Program-made: the position numbers and the translations under genes
Notes under the pieces: model-generated
Told to the model about the DNA's origin: nothing
Seen by the model: only the letters and a program-made list of their open reading frames with translations
Database searches by the model: none
Source of the DNA: Niveibacterium sp. 24ML
GTDB taxonomy: Bacteria > Pseudomonadota > Gammaproteobacteria > Burkholderiales > Rhodocyclaceae
Length of the DNA: 64,000 nucleotides
Reading direction: 5' to 3'
NCBI RefSeq assembly: GCF_026586805.1
Contig: NZ_JAPFHA010000025.1
Location: 1-64,000, forward strand
In this document: in pieces, positions 58,454-64,000 of the stretch
Layout of the letters: each line of letters opens with the position of its first letter
Numbering within the stretch: position 1 is the stretch's first letter

Positions 58454-59899
58454 CTACAGGCGCGCAAGTTGCGGATAGCGTTGCAGTAGCAAGCGCTTGA
58501 CGCGCTCGGCGCGCTCGGCCTGCCCTGCATCACGTAGCGCACGCGCAAGGCTGCCCAGCACGCCGGCCGCCACATCGCCGGCGGCATCGCGCGCCACCAG
58601 CTTGAGCGCCAGCGCCTCTGCCGCATCGAAGGCGCCGCCGGCGATAAGCCCTTGCGCAAGCCGTGACCAGCCGGCATTCGACAAACGAACGCTCGCCGCA
58701 GCAGACCCCTGCAGTGCCTGCGCCAAGGCAAGCGCATCGACCGCACTGCCAGGCGTGGCCGCGCGCTCGATCAAGCGCACGGAAGCGTCCTGCAGCGCCG
58801 ATTCGTCGCGCGTGAGCCGCGCCACGCGCAGGTACTCGGCAAGCAAGGCATCGTCGCCCGGGCGCAGTTCAACCAGACTGCGGTAGCGTTGCGCGGCCAG
58901 ATCGAACTGCATCTGGGCAACATGGGCCACCGCGCGCTCATGCAACTGCGCGAAGGCGAGGTCGGCGTCGATCCGCTCGACGCTCTCTGCGGTGGCCCCC
59001 GCGCGGCGCCAGCGATAGGCCCCGGCGAGCAAGGCGCCGGCCACGAATCCACCGAAGTGGGCGAGGTAATTCACCTGCCCGTGCGGGTCGAACACGAAGC
59101 GCTGCAGCAGTTCATTGCCGATCCACACCGGCAGGATCGCGAGCGCCGGCCAGCGCACCGTGCCGAAGAAGAAAGCGAACCAGTAAAAGAAGCGGATGCG
59201 CCGCAGCCCGAACAAGACCAGATAGGCCGCCATCACCGCCGAGATGGCGCCCGAGGCACCGAGCCCATAGCCAACGCGATCCGCAGCAAAGAGCAGATCC
59301 GGCACCGCCGCCCCCACCCCGCCAAGCAGGTAAAGGCCAAGAAACACAAGCCCGCCAAGCGCCGCCTCAACCGTGTAACCGACGATGAACAGCACGGCCA
59401 GATTGCCCGCCAGGTGCATGATGTCGCCGTGCAGGAACATGTGGCTCAGCACGGTCGCAGGCGTCGGGGTGCCGGCATTGAGGCTCCACTTTTCAGTGAA
59501 CACCTTTGCGCGCAGTGCCTCGTAACGCGTGCGTGCGCTGCGCCAGTCGGCATAGCGGGCGTCGGCCGGCGTGATGATCTGGCCGCCCTTGAGGCGCCGC
59601 ATGAAATCGCGATCTGCCGACATGGTTTCGAGCACCCGCCGTGGATCGGTGCCGGCAAGCGCGCGCTCAAGCGAGTCGGCATCGACCGAGCGGCCACGCG
59701 TGCGCAGGTCCGCGATGAACGCCGGCAGCTCCAGATCGGGCAGCACCGAGTTCGCGTAGAACGAGATCGCGGCCGCATCGCGTTCCTCATCGCCGCCCTG
59801 CCCGACCACGAAAACGATCACGCACAAGAGCATCAGGCCCAGCGTGACAAGCGGCGGGCGCGACCAGTCGGGGCGTGCGGGCAGAGGCAGGATCAGCAT
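58454..59899 (-). CDS. rhomboid family serine protease with C-terminal repeats
   Basis: 481 residues. First membrane helix (about 16-34), a periplasmic insertion (about 36-145), then the rhomboid core with MFLHGDIMHLAGN (H162, N166), catalytic S216 in GLGASGAIS and H281 in NYLAHFGGFVAG. The C-terminal about 185 residues are cytosolic helical repeats. Intramembrane proteolysis of an unknown substrate is likely. The stop lies 10 bases from the MITE. Confidence 0.9.
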   Translation of the reverse strand: MLILPLPARPDWSRPPLVTLGLMLLCVIVFVVGQGGDEERDAAAISFYANSVLPDLELPAFIADLRTRGRSVDADSLERALAGTDPRRVLETMSADRDFMRRLKGGQIITPADARYADWRSARTRYEALRAKVFTEKWSLNAGTPTPATVLSHMFLHGDIMHLAGNLAVLFIVGYTVEAALGGLVFLGLYLLGGVGAAVPDLLFAADRVGYGLGASGAISAVMAAYLVLFGLRRIRFFYWFAFFFGTVRWPALAILPVWIGNELLQRFVFDPHGQVNYLAHFGGFVAGALLAGAYRWRRAGATAESVERIDADLAFAQLHERAVAHVAQMQFDLAAQRYRSLVELRPGDDALLAEYLRVARLTRDESALQDASVRLIERAATPGSAVDALALAQALQGSAAASVRLSNAGWSRLAQGLIAGGAFDAAEALALKLVARDAAGDVAAGVLGSLARALRDAGQAERAERVKRLLLQRYPQLARL

Positions 59900-60030
59900 G
59901 TTTGCAAACGAATGTTAGAAGTGGGCGGCTGGCGAGTATGAACGAAGAGGAGCCTGAATTATTGCGCAGGCTTGCTGCCTGAACGCACGTGATAATCCCT
60001 CACCCCCGACCACCAGAGCCGCACTTTTCT

Positions 60031-61476
60031 ATGACTCAGAACTTTCGCGTCATCCTCACCGGCAACGTTTTGCCCGGCCACGATGCCGCCGCCGTGCGCG
60101 GTCGCATCGCCGAGGCCTTCCGCCTGACGCCGGCGCAACTGGACACCGTGTTCTCAGGCCGCCGCGTCGCCGTGAAGCGCGATGCCACACCCGGCGACGC
60201 GCAGCGCCTGGTGATGCGCATTCGCGAGCTGGGCCTGAGCGCCGAGATCGAGCCGATGCCCGCCCCGGCCGCGGTGATACGCGAACGCGAAGCAGCCGCC
60301 GCGGCCCCGGTGGCCACCGCCCCGGTACCGCCCCTGCCGCCGCTGATCAGCGACGCACCGCCGCCCGACGAGCTCTTCAGCCTCGCGGCGCCGTCACCCC
60401 AACCTGCGGCGACACCTGCGGCGCCAGCCCCATCCGTTGCCAGCACGGCGGCTGCGAACATCGACCCGGCGCCCGAGGAAGTCACCTGCCCGCAGTGCAG
60501 CGAGGTGCAGCCCAAGCGCACGCTCTGCCGTGCCTGCGGCACCGACATGCCGCGCCTGCGCGCAGCCCGCGAAGCGCTTGTGCGCGAGATGCGCGAGGCC
60601 CGTGAGAGCGGCCCCGGTGGCCCGCGCACCACCATGTCCGGTTTCGGCCCCTCGACCACCTATTCGACACGCGGTGGGCAAACAGTCATGTCGCGCAACG
60701 GGCCTGCCACCCGCTTCGCGGGCGATGGCGAAGACGCGCCGATTGCCGGCTTCGGCTTTTCCGGCCGCTTCAACCGCTCGACCTACATCGCGGCAAGCGT
60801 CTACTCGCTGGTGGCGATATTCCTCTTCGCACTGCTCGCGGCACTGGGCAAGCTTGCCTTGCTCAGCGTGGTCGGGATGTTGGTCGCCAGCATCTACAGC
60901 ATCCGCTGCGTCGTCCTGCGCCTGCATGACATGGGGCGCACCGGCTGGCTCACGCTGCTGCTGTGCATCCCGGTGGTGAACTTCGTGATGACCCTGATCC
61001 TGCTGTTCGTGCGCGGCAACGACGGGCTCAACGACCACGGGCCAGAGCCCAGCGTTGGCGGCGCGAAACCGGTCTTGCTCTCCTTGGCCGTCCTGGCCGT
61101 CAGCGTCGGCCTGGTCATGAAGAGCATGCCCGGCTCGATGTCGGAACTGGCCCAGCAGTATGGCCAGGCGGAAGCCAGCACAGGCGACGAGCGCGCGCTA
61201 CCCGATGTGAGCTATGCACCGGACAACCGCATCGTGATGTATTCGATGGCGGGCTGTGAGGACTGCGATGCCATGCGCGACTGGCTGCGAGCCGAAGGCC
61301 TGCGCTTCAGCGACTACGCCGTCGATAGCGATCAGGCCGCGGCAGACCAACTGAGCGAAAAGCTCGCCGGCATGGGCGGCGGCAACGTCCAGCTTCCGGT
61401 GATGGAAATCAACGGCAAGCTGATGCCCAACAACCCGAGCCCGGCGGCGGTGCGCGCCAAGCTCCGCACGCTCTGA
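60031..61476 (+). CDS. fusion of zinc ribbon, DUF805 membrane domain and glutaredoxin-like domain
   Basis: 481 residues from ATG 60031. N-terminal ferredoxin-like domain (about 1-75), Pro/Ala-rich linker (76-148), zinc ribbon with C153, C156, C166, C169 (CPQCSEVQ, CRACGTD), a DUF805 membrane domain with about three helices (about 240-330; GFSGRFNRSTYI, LRLHDMGRTGW), one more helix (about 345-365), and a glutaredoxin-like domain (about 398-481) with GCEDC (C409, C412). The combination suggests a membrane protein with redox chemistry. No partner gene is evident. Confidence 0.78.
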   Translation: MTQNFRVILTGNVLPGHDAAAVRGRIAEAFRLTPAQLDTVFSGRRVAVKRDATPGDAQRLVMRIRELGLSAEIEPMPAPAAVIREREAAAAAPVATAPVPPLPPLISDAPPPDELFSLAAPSPQPAATPAAPAPSVASTAAANIDPAPEEVTCPQCSEVQPKRTLCRACGTDMPRLRAAREALVREMREARESGPGGPRTTMSGFGPSTTYSTRGGQTVMSRNGPATRFAGDGEDAPIAGFGFSGRFNRSTYIAASVYSLVAIFLFALLAALGKLALLSVVGMLVASIYSIRCVVLRLHDMGRTGWLTLLLCIPVVNFVMTLILLFVRGNDGLNDHGPEPSVGGAKPVLLSLAVLAVSVGLVMKSMPGSMSELAQQYGQAEASTGDERALPDVSYAPDNRIVMYSMAGCEDCDAMRDWLRAEGLRFSDYAVDSDQAAADQLSEKLAGMGGGNVQLPVMEINGKLMPNNPSPAAVRAKLRTL

Positions 61477-61587
61477 TCCGGGCGGCCCGGTCCGGCCTGC
61501 GGCGGGATCGGGTGACTCGTGCGTTCTTCGCGTGCGCAAATCCGATGCCATGGCGATAATCCGCACCAGATCAACGAAGGAGTCGCC

Positions 61588-62142
61588 ATGTACACGAAAC
61601 ACCTGGGCCTGCCCGTCATCACGCTTGCCCTGCTGCTCAGCGGCTGCGGCAAGGTCGAAGAAAAGGCCACAGAAAAAGCCGCCGAAGCCGCAATTGAATC
61701 TGCAATGAACCAGAACGGCGCCAAGGATGCCAAAGTCGATCTGTCCAACAACGGCATCAGCGCCACAGTGACGGACGCAAACGGCAAGCAACAGAAGATC
61801 GAGCTCAACAACGCCAAGATCAGCGAGCAGGAAACCGGCGTTCCGTTCTACCCGGGGGCCACGCAGGTAGAAGGCGCCTCATCACGAGTCACAACCGCAG
61901 AAGGCGGCGCCGTAACCACTACCCTGAGCACCGCCGACGCACTTGAAAAGGTCGCTGCGTTCTATTCGCCGCAAATCAAGAAAATCGGCGCCGGCAAACA
62001 GGTGCTTGAATCGTCCGAGGGCGGCACGCAGACCTGGATGATCAACAGCAGCAACGGCAACGCCAGCGAAACCGTGATGGTCCAGGCCAAGCGCAATGGC
62101 GAGGCAACGGAAATCACGATCCACACCACCCGCACGAAGTGA
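61588..62142 (+). CDS. putative lipoprotein
   Basis: 184 residues from ATG 61588, with GAAGGAG 5 bases upstream. Lipobox LLSGC (about residue 20), then a Lys/Glu/Ala-rich helix and a repeated DANGKQQK-type strand region; the second half (VPFYPGATQVEGASSRV, TADALEKVAAFYSPQIK) resembles domains seen in small proteobacterial lipoproteins. Function unknown. It converges with the peroxiredoxin gene. Confidence 0.7.
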   Translation: MYTKHLGLPVITLALLLSGCGKVEEKATEKAAEAAIESAMNQNGAKDAKVDLSNNGISATVTDANGKQQKIELNNAKISEQETGVPFYPGATQVEGASSRVTTAEGGAVTTTLSTADALEKVAAFYSPQIKKIGAGKQVLESSEGGTQTWMINSSNGNASETVMVQAKRNGEATEITIHTTRTK

Positions 62143-62148
62143 AGCAGG

Positions 62149-62177
62149 CAGCGGTGGCGCCGCGCGCGCCGCCGCTG
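62149..62177. terminator. hairpin between the lipoprotein and peroxiredoxin genes
   Basis: CAGCGGTGGCGC pairs with GCGCCGCCGCTG with one G-T pair around a 5-base loop, between convergent stops. The T-tract is poor, so termination is likely but not certain. Confidence 0.45.
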
Positions 62178-62193
62178 TTGGCCAGCCGCCTGA

Positions 62194-62739
62194 TCAGCGT
62201 GCCGACTGCTGCTTGAGCGCGGCAATCACCTCGGCCGCGTGCTTGTCCGGATCGACCTTGAGCCAACTCTGGCGTAGCACGCCTTGCGGGTCGATCAGGA
62301 AGGTCTGCCGCTTGGCAAACTTAACCAGCGCCATGTTGGTGAGCGCACCATAGCGCTCGGCCACCGCACCATCGGCATCGGCCAGCAGCGGGAACGGCAG
62401 GCTGTACTTCTTCGCAAACGCCAAGTGTGAAGCGGTGTCGTCGACACTGACGCCCAAGACCTGCGCCCCCATCGCCTTGATCTGGCCATAGCCATCGCGG
62501 AAATTGCAGGCCTCTGTCGTGCAGCCCGGCGTGTCGTTCTTCGGGTAGAAGTACAGCACCAGCCACTTGCCGCGATAGTCCGCCAGCGCGTGCGGCTTGC
62601 CCTCCTGATCCGGCAGGCGGAACTCCGGCGCCGGCTTGCCCACTTCAGGCGTGGCCGCGGTCGCAACCCCCATCGCCATACCCACCATCACCAGCAGCCC
62701 GGCGGTAAATGCCACCGAGCGAATCTGCAGCCACTTCAT
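62194..62739 (-). CDS. periplasmic peroxiredoxin, BCP type
   Basis: 181 residues with a signal peptide (about 1-29). AhpC/TSA fold with YPKNDTPGCTTEACNF, where C73 is the peroxidatic and C78 the resolving cysteine, as in BCP/PrxQ. It reduces peroxides outside the cytoplasm, so it needs an exported thiol reductant. A signal peptide on a BCP-like protein is less common than the cytosolic form. Confidence 0.88.
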   Translation of the reverse strand: MKWLQIRSVAFTAGLLVMVGMAMGVATAATPEVGKPAPEFRLPDQEGKPHALADYRGKWLVLYFYPKNDTPGCTTEACNFRDGYGQIKAMGAQVLGVSVDDTASHLAFAKKYSLPFPLLADADGAVAERYGALTNMALVKFAKRQTFLIDPQGVLRQSWLKVDPDKHAAEVIAALKQQSAR

Positions 62740-62953
62740 GCTATTGCCCCCTCATCCAATGATTGCGACTACCCACTCCATCGTAAGCGCGAAAAGCGCG
62801 CCGCCCCGGCCCCGCATACCAACGCGCCCGAAACCATCGCAAGCGCGACCGCCTGCCGACTCCTGACCACCCCGCCGGACAAAGGTTTCACCCCGAAAGC
62901 CCCTCGCCCCCGCGTGCAGCCCGCGCCCCCGTTCAAACCCGAGTTGCGCAGCG

Positions 62954-62981
62954 CTGCCAAGCGCGGTCGCAATGGTACAAT
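62954..62981 (+). promoter_or_regulatory. candidate promoter for tRNA-Arg
   Basis: TACAAT at 62976-62981 and CTGCCA at 62954-62959 with 16 bases between. The tRNA starts 13 bases after the -10 box. A promoter this close to a tRNA is usual. Confidence 0.5.
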
Positions 62982-62994
62982 TCGCGCCCTCAAC

Positions 62995-63066
62995 GCCACC
63001 GTAGTTCAATGGATAGAACGGCCGCCTCCTAAGCGGCAGATACAGGTTCGATTCCTGTCGGAGGCA
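62995..63066 (+). tRNA. tRNA-Arg (anticodon CCT)
   Basis: 72 bases forming a full cloverleaf: 4-base D stem GTTC/GAAC with loop AATGGATA, anticodon stem GCCGC/GCGGC with loop CTCCTAA (anticodon CCT at 63028-63030, reading AGG), T stem ACAGG/CCTGT with loop TTCGATT, discriminator A, no encoded CCA. The acceptor stem GCCACCG/CGGAGGC has an A-A mismatch at 4:69. A terminator follows. Confidence 0.9.
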
Positions 63067-63093
63067 TGCCTCCCGATCGAGGGAGCGTAGACG

Positions 63094-63129
63094 AAGCCCG
63101 CCAAGCGCCAAGCTTGCGGGCTTTTCTTT
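63094..63129 (+). terminator. terminator after tRNA-Arg
   Basis: AAGCCCGCCAAGC pairs with GCTTGCGGGCTT with one bulged base, loop of 5, followed by TTCTTT. It ends the tRNA transcript. Confidence 0.8.
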
Positions 63130-63492
63130 GCCTGCTGCGCCAGTCCGCCAACGATGCCCCTCGAACTCGCCGGGGCATTTGAAGGTGATGTTGTTGTCGG
63201 CGATTTCGATCTGGCCTTGCCCGTCCTCTCGTCACGGAGACCCTCTCATCGACGGCGAATTCGAGCACGTCGAGTGGAAAGGCAGGGTAAGCCGGCCAGC
63301 GGCCAAGTGGGTGTCGCCACGGGCGCTGAGGCCGACGCTGTCGCCGCTCATTTGCATCAAGCTGGGGCGATGCGCCCTGCGGCCGCGCGTGGGTGGTGAG
63401 GAGCAGGCCTTCGCCGGCGCGCACGGTGGGCCAGGCATCGGCGGCGAGTTGAAAGCCTTCACCGCGACAGGCGCCGCGGCGGCCCTTAAGAC
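63130..63492 (-). pseudogene. decayed C-terminal fragment of a VgrG-like protein
   Basis: On the minus strand short segments in different frames resemble the C-terminal DUF2345 region of T6SS VgrG proteins: VRAGEGLLLTTHARPQG, then SGDSVGLSARGDTHLAAG in another frame, then GQIEIADNNITFKCPGEFEG, which is continuous up to the terminator. At least one frameshift separates them and no start or gp27/gp5 part is present. The fragment lies between a MITE and the tRNA gene. The assignment is from motif style only, without a search. Confidence 0.5.
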
Positions 63493-63496
63493 CTAA

Positions 63497-63566
63497 GGAA
63501 GGTCTGAATAAGTGAGCACGCCGTAACGCAGCGATGCGCCGTCGCAGCCACTTATTCAGACCTTCC
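63497..63566. mobile_element. IS5-like MITE, internally deleted copy
   Basis: 70 bases with the same 18-base terminal repeats as the 58301-58443 element and CTAA on both sides (63493-63496 and 63567-63570). The sequence equals the larger element with bases 58316-58388 removed, a 73-base deletion whose ends fall in a GTGAGC direct repeat. The right CTAA supplies the stop codon of the minus-strand gene. Confidence 0.88.
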
Positions 63567-64000
63567 CTAAATCGATTCGAGCCTCGCGAGGTGGGCTCTG
63601 ATCGCAGCCTTGCCGTCATCGTCCAGCGCTGCGGCCAGCGACGCATACCAGGCCTCGATCTGGGCGTGCGCCAAATTGGCGCGAAGAATGGGCAGCGACT
63701 TGTCCAGAAAGACCGACAGGAACGGCAGCCCGCGCGTCCACAGCAGGTGGGAATCGGTCGTCCCGCTGCCGCGGTAAGCAGCGGCCAGCCATTCAAGGTG
63801 CGGTATGAGGGCCTGCAGTTCCCCTGCCTGCTCCAGCGCGCTCATGTATGCAGTGCGCAGACGCGGCGGGGGCGTGTCGCCGCTCACGGCGTTGATCTCC
63901 AGCGCCTTGTCGAACCACGCTTGCCCACGCGTAAGTTCACCCCCCATCACCGAGGTCGTTGCGAGTTGAAGGGCGTTGTGCGCGCTGGGTTCAATCGCGA
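63567..64000 (-). CDS. hypothetical protein, C-terminal part (cut by window edge)
   Basis: An open frame enters from the right edge and ends at TAG 63567. At least 144 residues are visible; ATG 63947 lies inside the frame but upstream codons (AIEPSAHNALQLATTS) continue in frame, so the gene probably begins outside. Helical, with TPR-like character (ELTRGQAWFDKALEI, LRTAYMSALEQAGELQALI), no membrane segment. No family recognised. Neighbourhood to a VgrG remnant makes a T6SS effector or immunity link possible but unproven. Confidence 0.6.
   Translation of the reverse strand, partial: AIEPSAHNALQLATTSVMGGELTRGQAWFDKALEINAVSGDTPPPRLRTAYMSALEQAGELQALIPHLEWLAAAYRGSGTTDSHLLWTRGLPFLSVFLDKSLPILRANLAHAQIEAWYASLAAALDDDGKAAIRAHLARLESI

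Noticed and set aside
62590-63111. frames running across the tRNA-Arg gene on both strands
   Set aside because: The tRNA cloverleaf explains the region; such frames (with the words SNLYLPLRRRPF) are typical artefacts over tRNA genes.

Overview
The window is about 64 kb of high-GC, densely packed chromosome. Best guess is a betaproteobacterium, possibly Rhodocyclales-like. This rests on gene content (fused Mrp antiporter, ArgP/ArgO, KynB/KynU, ECF sigma factor with DUF3379 anti-sigma, PEP-CTERM/exosortase proteins, secreted starch enzymes); no rRNA or marker phylogeny is available here. Most genes are housekeeping or metabolic, with clear overlaps and convergent pairs. There is no CRISPR array, no prophage and no intact insertion sequence.

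Layout. 1-151: the right end of an IS3-family element. 176-8298: a VAO/PCMH-type flavoprotein, a PEP-CTERM/exosortase-associated acyltransferase and a six-gene Mrp Na+/H+ antiporter operon (A and B fused). 8912-15679: a starch locus with two tandem, recently homogenised secreted GH13 alpha-amylases (FnIII plus CBM20) and a secreted type I pullulanase carrying two copies of an unassigned N-terminal module. 15746-19872: prpE, a response regulator with a dead GGDEF site, and acuI, which fit propionate/acrylate metabolism. 20041-24995: an HDOD protein, then a YiaW/YiaV/NodT-like envelope export set and a solute-binding protein. 25342-27381: kynurenine breakdown (KynU, KynB). 27561-38849: M48 protease, outer-membrane protein, Uup, two secreted metallopeptidases, DUF4124 protein, esterase lipoprotein, GltS and a methyltransferase. 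38973-43119: bicupin, ArgP/ArgO, DUF190/CrcB, DUF2087 and TfoX-C proteins. 43231-49199: ECF sigma/anti-sigma, a REC-PAS-GGDEF-EAL protein, GlnS and a GNAT enzyme. 49200-50239: a gene-free kilobase with two inverted copies of a long intergenic repeat and a REP-like element. 50240-62739: Pgk, a PEP-CTERM protein, a flavoprotein, an ABC exporter, a membrane/repeat protein, a rhomboid protease, a DUF805-glutaredoxin fusion, a lipoprotein and a periplasmic peroxiredoxin. 62954-64000: tRNA-Arg(CCT), a decayed VgrG fragment and a gene cut by the window edge.

The most unusual structure is a pair of IS5-like MITEs (58301-58443 and 63497-63566). Both have CTAA target duplications and both are inserted exactly at the stop codon of a gene. 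The shorter differs from the longer by a 73-bp deletion between two GTGAGC repeats. Other points worth attention are the repeated pullulanase module, a run of near-identity between the amylase genes, the zinc-ribbon/DUF805/glutaredoxin fusion, and the VgrG remnant beside the tRNA. I did not find a clearly new multi-gene system.
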